Source: Marinomonas balearica (GTDB taxonomy: Bacteria; Pseudomonadota; Gammaproteobacteria; Pseudomonadales; Marinomonadaceae). Taken from it: a DNA stretch of 64,000 nt. A program made the position numbers and the translations under genes. A model generated the notes under the pieces. The model ran no database searches, had not been told where the DNA came from, and saw only the letters and a program-made list of their open reading frames with translations. The stretch spans positions 124,001-188,000 of the forward strand of contig NZ_SNXC01000009.1 in assembly GCF_004362145.1 (NCBI RefSeq). Direction: 5' to 3'. Below, piece after piece: positions 49,474-58,840 of the stretch. Each line of letters starts with the position of its first letter. Position 1 is the stretch's first letter.

Positions 49474-49490
49474 TTGGCATGCATACTGCT
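49474..49490 (+). promoter_or_regulatory. Sigma-54 type -24/-12 promoter of the rut operon
   Basis: TTGGCATGCATACTGCT matches the consensus YTGGCACGNNNNTTGCW with two mismatches and has the obligatory 10 bases between GG and GC. Transcription would begin near 49501, giving a leader of about 120 bases before rutA. In E. coli the rut operon is part of the NtrC/sigma-54 nitrogen response. Confidence 0.65.
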
Positions 49491-49621
49491 AATAGTAATT
49501 TGTCATTTGAAAAAAGAGTGAATGGGAAACGCGAACATGTAAATCAATGTATTTGCAGTTTTGTATCACTTAGACGGCTCATCAAAGGCCGGCGATTAAC
49601 CAAAAGATAAGAGAGGCGAAA

Positions 49622-50707
49622 ATGGACGTAGGCGTATTTATTCCAATTGGTAACAACGGCTGGCTAATTTCAAAAACGTCACCGCAGTACAAACCGAGTT
49701 TCGATCTGAACAAAGAGATTGTTATGAAGGCTGAGGAGTTCGGGATGGACTTTGCGCTTTCTATGATCAAGCTTCGTGGCTTCGGCGGTGAGACGGAGTT
49801 TTGGGATTACAATTTAGAGTCTTTTACTCTTATGGCGGGTCTTGCCGCTGTTACAAGCAAAATTCAGCTTTATGCGACAGCCGCAACCTTAGTCTTGCCT
49901 CCCGCGATAATGGCAAGAATGGCGACCACGATAGACTCTATATCTAATGGGCGCTTTGGTGTGAATTTAGTGACAGGTTGGCAACGTCCTGAATATTCAC
50001 AAATGGGCATGTGGCCCGGAGACGAATATTTCGCAAGTCGTTATGACTACCTTGATGAATACATCAAAGTGGTTAAGGAGCTGTGGTCGACTGGGAAGAG
50101 CGATTTTAAAGGCGAGTTTTTCCAAATGGATGATTGCCAAATGCTGCCTAAGCCTTCTCGCGATATCCCGATCATTTGTGCTGGTCAGAGTGCTTCAGGC
50201 ATGGAATTTACCGCTAAACATGGCAACTACAATTTTTGCTTTGGCAAAGGTGTTAATACACCTACAGCATTTGCTCCAACAGCAGCACGTTTGCAGGAAG
50301 CTGCGAGCAAAGCCGAACGCAGTGTAGATTCAGCCGTTCTTATGATGGTCATTGCTGACGAGACGGATGAAAAAGCCATGGCCAAATGGGAAAGCTATAA
50401 AGAAGGTCAGGACTTTGGTGCAACGGATTGGATGACGCAACAAGGTGCTGCCGATAAAAAATCGGGTAAAGACACCAACGTTCGAGATATGACAGATCCA
50501 ACCTCAGTCGTGAATTTTAATATGGGAACTTTGGTCGGGTCGTATGAAAAAGTCGCGGCAATGTTAGATGAGATTGCTGACGTACCGGGATGTGGTGGTG
50601 TTCTGCTTACATTTGACGACTTCATTAAAGGCATGGACGACTACGGCAATAAGATCCAACCGCTAATGAAATCTCGTGCACACATTCATCAGTCGGCGGC
50701 GGTTTAA
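49622..50707 (+). CDS. rutA: Pyrimidine monooxygenase RutA
   Basis: RutA is a luciferase-like, FMN-dependent monooxygenase that opens the uracil or thymine ring between N3 and C4, giving peroxyureidoacrylate. The 361-residue protein opens with [29 protein letters not shown], almost diagnostic of RutA, and contains [26 protein letters not shown] near residues 112-137. It is the first gene of the operon, with a GAGAGGCGAAA ribosome binding site, and ends three bases before rutB. Reduced flavin should come from RutF, encoded four genes later. Confidence 0.96.
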   Translation: MDVGVFIPIGNNGWLISKTSPQYKPSFDLNKEIVMKAEEFGMDFALSMIKLRGFGGETEFWDYNLESFTLMAGLAAVTSKIQLYATAATLVLPPAIMARMATTIDSISNGRFGVNLVTGWQRPEYSQMGMWPGDEYFASRYDYLDEYIKVVKELWSTGKSDFKGEFFQMDDCQMLPKPSRDIPIICAGQSASGMEFTAKHGNYNFCFGKGVNTPTAFAPTAARLQEAASKAERSVDSAVLMMVIADETDEKAMAKWESYKEGQDFGATDWMTQQGAADKKSGKDTNVRDMTDPTSVVNFNMGTLVGSYEKVAAMLDEIADVPGCGGVLLTFDDFIKGMDDYGNKIQPLMKSRAHIHQSAAV

Positions 50708-50710
50708 GTT

Positions 50711-51466
50711 ATGAGTGTTAGTGAGCAAATCAGTGAGCTGAATGTGGCGGGTTATTGTGATGGCAGCCAGCCGAATGAAATTGTATTACCAGCAAAACCA
50801 GAACCGTTAGCCATCAACTTGTCTGAAACGGCGGTCATTGTTGTTGATATGCAAAACGCCTACGCAACAAAAAATGGGTATTTGGATCGTGCTGGGTTTG
50901 ATATCTCAAGTACAGGCCCGGTGATCGAACAAACCGCAAAAGTACTTAATGTTGCGCGTAATGCCAATATCCCCGTTGTTTATTTTCAAAATGGCTGGGA
51001 TCGAGAATACACAGAAGCGGGTGGCCCCGGATCCCCCAACTGGTACAAATCCAATGCGTTAAAAACGATGAGAAAGCAGCCTGAGCTAATGGGTACTTTA
51101 TTAGCGAAAGGCACTTGGGATTATGAGTTGGTAGAGGCGCTTAAACCTCAATCTGGCGATATTGTCATCCCAAAAACGCGGTACAGCGGATTCTACAACA
51201 CAAATCTAGACAGCATGTTGAGAAGTCGAGGTATTAAAAATCTCATATTTACCGGCATCGCAACCAATGTCTGTGTTGAATCCACTCTGCGAGACGGTTT
51301 TTTTCTGGAGTATTTTGGCGTTGTTCTCGCCGACGCAACACATCAGGCGGGGCCTGATGCGATACAAGAGGCCTCGCTTTACAACATTGAAACTTTCTTT
51401 GGCTGGGTATCAGACGTCGACACTTTCTGTGTTCAAGTGATGGAAGCAAATACATCGGGTAAATGA
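50711..51466 (+). CDS. rutB: Peroxyureidoacrylate/ureidoacrylate amidohydrolase RutB
   Basis: RutB is an isochorismatase-fold cysteine hydrolase that releases carbamate and an aminoacrylate species from the RutA product. The 251-residue protein shows the catalytic aspartate in [12 protein letters not shown] (about residues 40-51), a lysine in [12 protein letters not shown] near 155, and the nucleophile cysteine in [21 protein letters not shown] near 177-197. It starts three bases after rutA, so translation is probably coupled. rutC follows after 65 bases. Confidence 0.95.
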   Translation: MSVSEQISELNVAGYCDGSQPNEIVLPAKPEPLAINLSETAVIVVDMQNAYATKNGYLDRAGFDISSTGPVIEQTAKVLNVARNANIPVVYFQNGWDREYTEAGGPGSPNWYKSNALKTMRKQPELMGTLLAKGTWDYELVEALKPQSGDIVIPKTRYSGFYNTNLDSMLRSRGIKNLIFTGIATNVCVESTLRDGFFLEYFGVVLADATHQAGPDAIQEASLYNIETFFGWVSDVDTFCVQVMEANTSGK

Positions 51467-51531
51467 TGCATCTTCAAACGTATGGTCAGCAGCTTTACAG
51501 CATAACTTAAATAAGAATTGAGGAATCAGGT

Positions 51532-51915
51532 ATGAGTAAAAAGTCGATAATTCCAGCAGGTACAGGTAAACCATTAGCGCCTTATGTTCCTGGGTCTATG
51601 GCAGACAATGTTCTTTATGTTTCTGGAACCCTACCTTTTGATAGTGAAAACAATGTCGTTCACGTTGGCGATGCCGCAGCTCAAACTCGTCATGTATTAG
51701 AAACCATCAAGGGTGTCGTTGAGGAGGCGGGTGGCACGATGGATGACGTTACGTTCAATACAATCTTGATCACTGATTGGGATAACTATGCGGCAGTGAA
51801 CGAAGTATATGCGTCGTATTTTCCGGGTGAAAAACCTGCTCGTTATTGTATTCAGTGCGGTTTGGTTAAGCCGGATGCGTTGGTTGAGATCGCAAGCTTT
51901 GCGCACATTGGCTAA
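51532..51915 (+). CDS. rutC: RutC, Rid/YjgF-family aminoacrylate deaminase
   Basis: RutC belongs to the RidA/YjgF/UK114 family and is assigned to removal of the amino group from aminoacrylate in the Rut pathway. The 127-residue sequence shows [24 protein letters not shown] near residues 12-35, [22 protein letters not shown] near 56-77 and the end [19 protein letters not shown], matching trimeric Rid proteins. GAGGAATC lies before the ATG. Assignment to RutC rather than general RidA rests on its place in the operon and the [13 protein letters not shown] pattern. Confidence 0.93.
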   Translation: MSKKSIIPAGTGKPLAPYVPGSMADNVLYVSGTLPFDSENNVVHVGDAAAQTRHVLETIKGVVEEAGGTMDDVTFNTILITDWDNYAAVNEVYASYFPGEKPARYCIQCGLVKPDALVEIASFAHIG

Positions 51916-52040
51916 ATAAAAAGTGAATAAGCAGCGGTTGAAGAGAAGTTAAAGAACATTTAAACCGCAGAAACTTGAGTTTGCCTCCCCTTAATAAGGG
52001 GAGTGCCAGAGAGCGGCGTTATTCCAATAAAGGGCAAGTT

Positions 52041-52817
52041 ATGTATTTCGAAGTATTGGGTGTTACTGATCCAAATGCACACACAGTTGTACTGAGTTCC
52101 GGATTAGGCGGTTCTGCGCACTTTTGGAAACCTCAATTAGAAGCGTTAACAAAACAGTATCGAGTGGTTGTATACGATCAGCTTGGTACAGGTCGAAGCC
52201 CTGCGACCTTGCCAATGGATTACAGCATCGAACACATGTCAGACGAGCTGCTTGAATTGCTAGATGGTTTGGACGTTAAGCAATGCCACGTTGTCGGTCA
52301 TGCGCTTGGTGGTTTGGTCGCAATGAAAATGGCGTTAAGGCGTCCAGATATATTAAAAAGCATGGTGCTGATCAATGCGTGGAGTAGCCCAAATCCACAT
52401 ACGTTGAGATGTTTCAATATTCGAAAAGCCATTTTAGACACATGTTCAAAGGAAATCTTTCTGCAGATGCAGGCATTGATTTTATACCCTCCGGATTGGA
52501 TCGCCGACAACATTGCAACACTGGTTGAGGAAGAAGCGCACCTTCTGAAGGTGTTTCCAGACAAAGACAACTTATTAAAGCGTATTGCGGCGTTAAGTAC
52601 GTTCGACATTGAGAATCAGATAAAACAGATTCAAACCGATACGCTGATTATCGCGAATAAAGACGATCTGTTGGTGCCATGGCAGCAATCGAAGCAGCTT
52701 GATGACGCATTGCCGAATTCAAAAATGAGTTTGCTTGATTATGGTGGTCATGCTTCAACCGTAACGGCGACTCAGACGGTTAATACGATACTGATGGAGC
52801 ATCTCAATTGCTATTAA
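52041..52817 (+). CDS. rutD: RutD, alpha/beta hydrolase of pyrimidine degradation
   Basis: RutD is an alpha/beta hydrolase proposed to speed hydrolysis of aminoacrylate or carbamate. From the ATG at 52041 it has 258 residues, aligning with the E. coli start; AAGGGCAAG lies upstream. Landmarks are VVLSSGLGGSAHFWKPQLEALTKQYRVVVYDQLGTGRSP near residues 14-52, HVVGHALGGLVAMKMALRRPD near 82-102 and LDYGGHASTV near 233. The nucleophile position holds Ala (GHALGG) instead of Ser, as in E. coli RutD, so a classical esterase mechanism is unlikely. A longer reading from a TTG at 51975 is not favoured. Confidence 0.92.
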   Translation: MYFEVLGVTDPNAHTVVLSSGLGGSAHFWKPQLEALTKQYRVVVYDQLGTGRSPATLPMDYSIEHMSDELLELLDGLDVKQCHVVGHALGGLVAMKMALRRPDILKSMVLINAWSSPNPHTLRCFNIRKAILDTCSKEIFLQMQALILYPPDWIADNIATLVEEEAHLLKVFPDKDNLLKRIAALSTFDIENQIKQIQTDTLIIANKDDLLVPWQQSKQLDDALPNSKMSLLDYGGHASTVTATQTVNTILMEHLNCY

Positions 52818-52900
52818 CGAGTTCGAAGTCAGCAATCATTTCAATGACTACCTGAGAGGCCGGTTAGTCAAAGAATAGACAATAACGAGAGAACATAATA

Positions 52901-53413
52901 ATGAGTAATACGAACGAATTAGCAATCGAAAAACAGATGCCGATTACGGCGCAATCTTATAAGGAAGGGATGGCTAATCTTGCTGGAGCGGTCAATATTG
53001 TGACCACAGCAGACGGTGGTGAAAAGGTGGGCTTCACTGCCACCGCCGTATGCAGTGTGAGTGACAGTCCGGCAACTTTATTGGTTTGTCTCAACCGAAA
53101 TTCATCGGTTTATGAAACGTTTAAAACGGCATCAACCGTTGCGATTAATACGCTCGCAAGCGGGCAAGATGACCTTTCTAACATGTTCGGTGGCAAAGCG
53201 CCTATGGCTGAACGTTTTGAGAGCGGTGAATGGACGAAACTTCAAACGGGTTCTCCTGTATTAGTCGGTGCAGCAGTAAGTTTTGATTGTCAGGTCAGCC
53301 ATCGACAGAGTATTGCAACGCATGACGTGTTTTTTTGTGAAGTCGTCGCGCTAAAAACCACGGATGAAAGTGGCGCTTTACTGTATTACCAACGAGGCTA
53401 CCACAACCTCTAG
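52901..53413 (+). CDS. rutF: Flavin reductase RutF
   Basis: RutF is a short-chain flavin reductase that makes reduced FMN from NADH for RutA. The 170-residue protein has the family features: QSYKEGMANLAGAVNIVTTADGGEKVGFTATAVCSVSDSPATLLVCLNRNSSVY near residues 18-70 for flavin binding, then INTLASGQDDLSNMFGG near 82-98. CGAGAG lies before the ATG. It follows rutD directly; in E. coli a rutE gene stands between them, but here the 83-base gap has no room for one. Confidence 0.94.
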   Translation: MSNTNELAIEKQMPITAQSYKEGMANLAGAVNIVTTADGGEKVGFTATAVCSVSDSPATLLVCLNRNSSVYETFKTASTVAINTLASGQDDLSNMFGGKAPMAERFESGEWTKLQTGSPVLVGAAVSFDCQVSHRQSIATHDVFFCEVVALKTTDESGALLYYQRGYHNL

Positions 53414-53489
53414 TGACCATCGTTCCGCCATAACGCATTAAATCTAATATCAATTAATGCCTGTTGTTCGCTGATTTTATTGAGAACGG

Positions 53490-54341
53490 ATGAGTAGTAT
53501 GAGTATGACTGCAGATGTCTTTGAAAAATCTGATGTATTAGCCGAATTTAACCCGCCTCAATCTGCTAGAAAAATGATTACGATTGAGGATTTATCTCTT
53601 GTATTCGAAACAAATGATGGCCCTGTGAATGCGTTGTCTCATATTGATTTAGCAATAGAAGAGGGGGGTTTTGTCTCTTTTATCGGTCCGTCAGGTTGTG
53701 GTAAGACCACGCTTTTAAGAGTGATAGCGGATCTTGAGCGCCCAACCTCTGGAACCATTTTAGTGGACGGTACATCTCCTGAGGATGCACGTTTAAATCG
53801 ATTGTATGGCTATGTGTTTCAGGCTCCCGCTTTATTCCCATGGCGTACAATTGCAAGCAACTGCAAAGTGCCACTGGAAATTTTTGGGCTATCAAAAGAG
53901 CTACAACAGCAGAAAACAGACAAATATTTGGAGCTAGTAGGGCTTCAGGATTTTCACAACAAGTTCCCTTGGCAGCTGTCGGGAGGCATGCAACAGCGTG
54001 CATCGATAGCACGAGCATTGAGTTTTGAACCGCAATTATTACTAATGGACGAGCCGTTTGGCGCACTAGATGAAATTACGCGTGACCATTTAAACCTTGA
54101 ACTGCTCAAAATTTGGCACGAGACCGGTAAAACAGTCGTCTTTGTAACGCACTCGATACCCGAAGCCGTATTGCTTTCTACGCACATTGTGGTGATGTCA
54201 CCCAGACCGGGTCGTATTGCAAAGATAATCAAAAGCCCATTAGCAAAGAAAAGAACATTGGCGGATCGAGAAAGCCCTGAATTTGTGGCAGTGATGCAAG
54301 AAGTACGTGAAGCGCTTGCAAACGATCATCGAATTGATTGA
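53490..54341 (+). CDS. ABC transporter ATPase, probable pyrimidine import
   Basis: This is the ATPase of a nitrate/sulfonate/thiamine-precursor type importer (SsuB/ThiZ-like). The 283-residue protein shows Walker A GPSGCGKTTLL near residues 68-78, a Q loop in YGYVFQAPALFPWRTI near 109-124, signature LSGGMQQRASIARAL near 160-174 and Walker B LLLMDEPFGALDE. The start is uncertain: ATG codons at 53490, 53499 and 53505 are in frame. It lies 76 bases after rutF and ahead of two permeases, so it is placed in the rut operon, where it likely replaces the uracil permease RutG. Confidence 0.87.
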   Translation: MSSMSMTADVFEKSDVLAEFNPPQSARKMITIEDLSLVFETNDGPVNALSHIDLAIEEGGFVSFIGPSGCGKTTLLRVIADLERPTSGTILVDGTSPEDARLNRLYGYVFQAPALFPWRTIASNCKVPLEIFGLSKELQQQKTDKYLELVGLQDFHNKFPWQLSGGMQQRASIARALSFEPQLLLMDEPFGALDEITRDHLNLELLKIWHETGKTVVFVTHSIPEAVLLSTHIVVMSPRPGRIAKIIKSPLAKKRTLADRESPEFVAVMQEVREALANDHRID

Positions 54342-54350
54342 GGGAAATGA

Positions 54351-55256
54351 ATGAAACGTTTAACTCATCCATTGTCTATCGACTCGTTAAAAAACAGTCA
54401 GCCTGCCGCGCTTCTATTGGTGTTGATAGCTCTGACGATTCTTTGGTATTTGGCCGCATTTTGGTTAAACAGCGATTTATTGATTAAAGGATATGAGCGT
54501 CGCGGAATGACGTGGGATGTTAGTCGGCTTATTTCCGATGCGTATTCGATGAAGCGTCCTTTGTTACCAACGCCTGACCAAATTGGTTATGAACTGTACA
54601 AATCCATCTTTGAAACCAAGATTAGCTCTAAACGTTCATTGGTTTATCATTCAGGGATCACCTTATCTTCAACGTTATTAGGCTTCTTACTGGGAGCATT
54701 CCTCGGTATTGTGTTAGCGATAGGTATTGTGCATAGCCGTACATTGGAGCGCAGCCTGATGCCATGGGTTATCACGTCTCAGACGATACCAATATTGGCC
54801 ATTGCGCCTATGATCATTGTTGTTTTGGGAGCAATGAATTTTACCGGCATCCTGCCCAAAGCCATTATCTCTATGTATCTCTCCTTTTTTCCTGTGACCA
54901 TTGGCATGGTAAAGGGATTACGAGCGCCAGACACACTTCATATGGAGCTGTTGGCAACTTACAGTGCCTCTCCAGAACAAACTTTTCGAAAGTTACGTTG
55001 GCCAAGTGCAATGCCGTATTTATTTGCGAGTCTGAAAATCGCCATTGCAGCATCATTGGTGGGCGCTATCGTCGGAGAGCTTCCAACAGGAGCGCAAGGA
55101 GGGCTGGGTTCTCGATTATTAAGTGGATCCTATTACGGACAAACCATACAAATCTGGTCTGCTTTAGTGGTCGCCGCTATATTGGGATCGGTACTGGTTG
55201 CCTTAGTTGGGTATTTTGAAAAACGAGTGAATCGACGAATGGGGATCACAGGATGA
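54351..55256 (+). CDS. ABC transporter permease 1, probable pyrimidine import
   Basis: This is a 301-residue inner-membrane permease of the SsuC/ThiX type. The first membrane segment (about residues 19-38) is followed by a periplasmic stretch, and then a BPD permease domain of five or six segments with the EAA-like cytoplasmic loop (ELLATYSASPEQTFRKLRWPSAMPYLFASLKIAIAASLVGAIVGE, about residues 199-243). It follows the ATPase after nine bases and overlaps the next permease by four, indicating tight translational coupling. The two permeases are different, so the channel is probably a heterodimer. Confidence 0.86.
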   Translation: MKRLTHPLSIDSLKNSQPAALLLVLIALTILWYLAAFWLNSDLLIKGYERRGMTWDVSRLISDAYSMKRPLLPTPDQIGYELYKSIFETKISSKRSLVYHSGITLSSTLLGFLLGAFLGIVLAIGIVHSRTLERSLMPWVITSQTIPILAIAPMIIVVLGAMNFTGILPKAIISMYLSFFPVTIGMVKGLRAPDTLHMELLATYSASPEQTFRKLRWPSAMPYLFASLKIAIAASLVGAIVGELPTGAQGGLGSRLLSGSYYGQTIQIWSALVVAAILGSVLVALVGYFEKRVNRRMGITG

Positions 55257-56209
55257 AGCACGTAACCATTATCTTAGCGGGCTTTGTTTCTTTACTCCTT
55301 AGCCTGTATTTAGTGTCGAATTACGAAGGGGTGTACCTTCAGCGTCCACTTTGGCTCACCTTGGTTCCTGTTATGCTGGTAGGTGCTTGGTTTTCAATGG
55401 TACAACTGACAATACTTGCCGACAACGTGACGTCTAAGTTAGCGGAGCGGTTCATTGGGGTGATGGTTCCTGCGCTGTTTGCATTTGTTTTACTGGTTCT
55501 TTGGCAGCTGACAGTCACTGGTTTTAGCGTTCCTAAAGTGCTTTTACCCGCACCAAGTACCATTCTTACTACCTTCGTGACCCACATTGATGTGCTTTCT
55601 AAAGATTTTGCTCAAACGTGGTTAAAAGCCGTGTTGGTCGGTTGGATAATAGGCTGTGCGAGTGGCTTTATCGTTGCGTTACTGATTGATGGCAGTCCAT
55701 TTCTACAAAAAGGTTTTCTTCCTGTTGGCAATATCATGTCGTCCATTCCTATTGTTGGTATTGCACCAATTATGGTGATGTGGTTTGGCTTTGATTGGCA
55801 ATCAAAAGCCGCTGTAGTCGTAATCATGACTTTCTTCCCTATGTTGGTAAATACGCTTGCAGGCTTACAAGCGAGGGATTCATTGCATCTCGACGTCCTG
55901 CAAACCTACGCGTGTAAACGTCACCAAGTACTTTGGTATGTTCAATTACCAGCCGCATTACCTTTTATTTTCAACGCTTTGAAAGTCAATTCGACGTTGG
56001 CTCTGATCGGCGCCATTGTTGCCGAGTTTTTTGGTACTCCGATTGTAGGAATGGGGTTCAGAATCTCGACCGAAGTAGGGCGCATGAACATGGATATGGT
56101 GTGGGCTACGATATTAGTTGCCGCACTTGCTGGTTCCATCAGTTATGGGGCGCTGGCCTTGCTTGAATCAAAACTGACCTTTTGGCATCCATCAAGAAGA
56201 AGCAAATAG
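55253..56209 (+). CDS. ABC transporter permease 2, probable pyrimidine import
   Basis: This 318-residue permease begins in an ATGA overlap with the preceding gene. It has two or three N-terminal membrane segments (about residues 3-90) before the conserved domain, which includes LPAPSTILTTFVTH near 99-112 and the EAA-like loop LDVLQTYACKRHQVLWYVQLPAALPFIFNALKVNSTLALIGAIVAEFFG near 212-260. It is related to but distinct from permease 1, and together with the ATPase and the binding protein completes an importer. The substrate is inferred from operon context only. Confidence 0.86.
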   Translation: MKHVTIILAGFVSLLLSLYLVSNYEGVYLQRPLWLTLVPVMLVGAWFSMVQLTILADNVTSKLAERFIGVMVPALFAFVLLVLWQLTVTGFSVPKVLLPAPSTILTTFVTHIDVLSKDFAQTWLKAVLVGWIIGCASGFIVALLIDGSPFLQKGFLPVGNIMSSIPIVGIAPIMVMWFGFDWQSKAAVVVIMTFFPMLVNTLAGLQARDSLHLDVLQTYACKRHQVLWYVQLPAALPFIFNALKVNSTLALIGAIVAEFFGTPIVGMGFRISTEVGRMNMDMVWATILVAALAGSISYGALALLESKLTFWHPSRRSK

Positions 56210-56306
56210 TTCATGACATAGATCTGTGAGTCTATTCATGAATACACCTATGAAAGAACAAAGAGAGTTAACCGAGAGAACTACAAATCGAGAAGGGGCA
56301 ATAAGT

Positions 56307-57317
56307 ATGAAAAAGAGTATCCGTTCGTTGATCGCAGGTTGTACCTTGACGTGTTCTGCATTGGCGGCATCGATGTCGCAAGCGGCAGACCCGTTAACAT
56401 TACAGTTAAAGTGGGTAACTCAAGCGCAATTTGCGGGTTACTATGTGGCATTGGAAAAAGGGTTTTACGAGGATGAAGACCTCGACATGACGATCAAACC
56501 GGGCGGGCCAGATATTGCTCCTCCGCAAGTCATAGCGGGTGGCGGTGCCGATGTGATCGTTGAATGGATGCCCGCTGCGCTGGCGTCCCGTGAGAAAGGA
56601 TTGCCGTTGGTTAATATTGGTCAAATATTTAATAAATCGGGCATGATGCTCACTTGTCTGAAATCGTCAGGGATTGAAAAACCAATGGATGTGAAAGACA
56701 AAACATTGGGTGTTTGGTTCTTTGGTAACGAATATCCATTCTTAGCTTGGATGTCAAAAATGGCTATTGCTACAGATGGCAGCGAAGGCGGGGTTACCGT
56801 ACTTAAACAAGGATTCAATGTTGATCCTATCTTTCAGGGGCAGGCTGATTGTGTATCAACCATGGTATATAACGAATACGGTCAGGTTCTTGATGGTGGT
56901 CTAATGCCATCTGAGTTAACGGTCTTTAGCTATCAAGAGCAAGGTGTGGCTATGCTTGAAGACGGCTTATATACAACCGAAGATAAGCTGAAAGACTCAG
57001 CCATGGTTGATAAACTTGCGCGGTTCTTAAAAGCGTCTGTAAAAGGTTGGGAATGGGTTGCAAACAATCCAGAAGAAGCGGCTGAAATTGTCCTTGAATA
57101 TGATGATACTGGCGCACAAACGCTAGAGCATCAAGTTCGTATGGCGAAAGCCGTTGCTAAATTGATAGAAGGAAACTCTAAAGGCGTTGGGTATTTAGAC
57201 CCTGCGGCCTATGATCGCACTGTCGAAGTGTTAATGAGTGGGGATTCGTCACCGGTTATTACAACCAAACCATCAGGAGCTTGGACTCACGATATCTACG
57301 AGAAATCGGGCCTATAA
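56307..57317 (+). CDS. ABC transporter periplasmic binding protein, NMT1/ThiY-like
   Basis: This is the periplasmic ligand-binding protein of the importer. From the ATG at 56307 it has 336 residues with a signal peptide ending SMSQA/AD. The mature start LTLQLKWVTQAQFAGYYVALEKGFYEDEDLDMTIKPGG is typical of the NMT1/ThiY family that binds pyrimidine-like compounds such as thiamine precursors, which supports a pyrimidine ligand here. AAGGGG at 56293-56298 supports this start; a reading from 56226 would add 27 residues ahead of the signal peptide. It is the last gene of the operon and is followed by a hairpin. Confidence 0.88.
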   Translation: MKKSIRSLIAGCTLTCSALAASMSQAADPLTLQLKWVTQAQFAGYYVALEKGFYEDEDLDMTIKPGGPDIAPPQVIAGGGADVIVEWMPAALASREKGLPLVNIGQIFNKSGMMLTCLKSSGIEKPMDVKDKTLGVWFFGNEYPFLAWMSKMAIATDGSEGGVTVLKQGFNVDPIFQGQADCVSTMVYNEYGQVLDGGLMPSELTVFSYQEQGVAMLEDGLYTTEDKLKDSAMVDKLARFLKASVKGWEWVANNPEEAAEIVLEYDDTGAQTLEHQVRMAKAVAKLIEGNSKGVGYLDPAAYDRTVEVLMSGDSSPVITTKPSGAWTHDIYEKSGL

Positions 57318-57348
57318 TTGATAATCGACTAAAGATGCCTTTCTAAAG

Positions 57349-57373
57349 GAGCGGTTTGTCATGCAAACCGCTC
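57349..57373 (+). terminator. Probable terminator of the rut/transporter operon
   Basis: GAGCGGTTTG and CAAACCGCTC form a perfect 10-bp stem with a TCATG loop, 32 bases after the last gene. The T tract is poor, so termination may be partial. Confidence 0.65.
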
Positions 57374-57772
57374 GACTCAGTCTTCGTTCTGCTTTCTCCA
57401 AGCCAGCTGCTTAAATGTTTTTCTCGTTTCTTTCTGATTTTTACTAGTTATTCGAGAATGGCCCTTTTTTATACCCTTTGCCAATAAATAGTAGAGTTTG
57501 TCGCCTGAAATAAGTCGCCTGATTCATATCAATTGTTATTATTCGAGCCTCTCACGAGAGGCAAAAATGCCTTTTCTAGTGTTGCCAAAGAACGATAAAA
57601 GAGATGAGTGGTTTACGCGACGCCTTTTCTCTTGATTACAAAGAAAAAAACCTTATATAACCCACTATTAGCAAGAAGATATAGATCACTCTCAAATATG
57701 CATTTGAGAGTAATACCGACCATAAATTTATGGTAGGGTATGCACTCTTAAGAATATAACCGAGTAGGAATA
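57374..57772. promoter_or_regulatory. trpS upstream region with two palindromes
   Basis: No gene is seen in this stretch. It holds a short hairpin GCCTCT/AGAGGC (57547-57562), an inverted repeat ACTCTCAAAT/ATTTGAGAGT around ATGC (57688-57711) and a perfect 16-base palindrome ACCATAAATTTATGGT (57719-57734), the last about 40 bases before the trpS start. The palindromes resemble binding sites for a dimeric regulator, and neither matches the TrpR operator. Confidence 0.55.
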
Positions 57773-58783
57773 ATGGGCAAAGAAATTGTTTTAACAGGTA
57801 TTACCACCTCAGGAACGCCTCATCTTGGCAATTATGTTGGTGCAATTCGTCCAGCAATCGAAGCAAGTAATCGTGAAGACACCGAAGCTTTCTTCTTTTT
57901 GGCGGATTACCATGCATTGATTAAGTGTCAGGATGCCGAGCGTGTGCAACAGTCTCGTCTTGAGATTGCGGCTACCTGGCTAGCGTGTGGACTGGATACT
58001 GATAAAGCAACTTTTTACCGTCAATCTGACATTCCTGAAATCAGTGAACTAAACTGGTTGTTAACCTGTGTTACTGCGAAAGGTCTAATGAACCGTGCTC
58101 ATGCGTATAAAGCAGGAGTAGATGAGAATGTAGCGGGCGAACAGGATGCAGATTTTGGCATAACAATGGGCTTGTTTTGTTATCCAGTGTTAATGGCCGC
58201 GGATATCTTGGCATTTAATGCGCACAAAGTGCCAGTTGGTCGAGATCAAATCCAGCATATTGAAATGGCACGTGATATTGCAGGCCGCTTTAACCATATC
58301 TATGGAAGCGAATTTTTTGTGATGCCTGAAGCGGTTGTTGGTGAAAGTACTGCCATCCTTAAAGGCTTAGACGGACGTAAAATGTCTAAGAGCTATAACA
58401 ACACTATTCCGTTGTTTGACACTGAGAAAAAGCTGAAGAAGGGCATTAACAAGATCAAAACAAACTTGTTGGAGCCAGGTGAGCCAAAAGACCCAAATGA
58501 TTCGACTGTATTTGAGGTCTATCAGGCGTTTGCAACACCTGAGCAAACTGAAGAAATGCGTCAGAAGTTTGCAGACGGTATTGCATGGGGCGAAGCGAAA
58601 AAAGAACTTTTCGAGTTGGTTAATGGTCAACTAGGCGAGTCACGAGAGAAATATTTAGAGCTTATGGCGAATCCAGCGCAAATCGAAGAAGTACTACAGG
58701 CCGGCGCCGCAAAAGCCCGTGCTCGTACTCGCGATCATATTAAGAAGCTGAGAGAAGCCGTAGGCCTTGTGAACTTTGTTTAA
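57773..58783 (+). CDS. trpS: Tryptophanyl-tRNA synthetase
   Basis: TrpRS charges tRNA-Trp. The 336-residue class I synthetase has the HIGH-type motif as [13 protein letters not shown] near residues 11-23 and the KMSKS motif in [18 protein letters not shown] near 198-215. Both are intact and the length is normal for the bacterial TrpRS. A ribosome binding site GTAGGAA lies upstream. Its promoter region has two palindromes, suggesting regulation, and the Tim44-domain gene follows 57 bases later. Confidence 0.95.
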   Translation: MGKEIVLTGITTSGTPHLGNYVGAIRPAIEASNREDTEAFFFLADYHALIKCQDAERVQQSRLEIAATWLACGLDTDKATFYRQSDIPEISELNWLLTCVTAKGLMNRAHAYKAGVDENVAGEQDADFGITMGLFCYPVLMAADILAFNAHKVPVGRDQIQHIEMARDIAGRFNHIYGSEFFVMPEAVVGESTAILKGLDGRKMSKSYNNTIPLFDTEKKLKKGINKIKTNLLEPGEPKDPNDSTVFEVYQAFATPEQTEEMRQKFADGIAWGEAKKELFELVNGQLGESREKYLELMANPAQIEEVLQAGAAKARARTRDHIKKLREAVGLVNFV

Positions 58784-58840
58784 CGCAAATTTAAGCAAAG
58801 TGTCTCAGAACAGTTTTATTTAAAACTATGGAGTAATATC

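Noticed and set aside
49450..49475. Fur box in the AT-rich stretch upstream of rutA
   Set aside because: AATAATAATAATTATT is palindromic by composition and lacks the G and C positions of the Fur consensus. The RutR and sigma-54 type elements explain the region better.
52818..52900. Remnant of rutE between rutD and rutF
   Set aside because: The 83-base gap shows no frame or motif resembling a nitroreductase-fold protein; the gene is simply absent.
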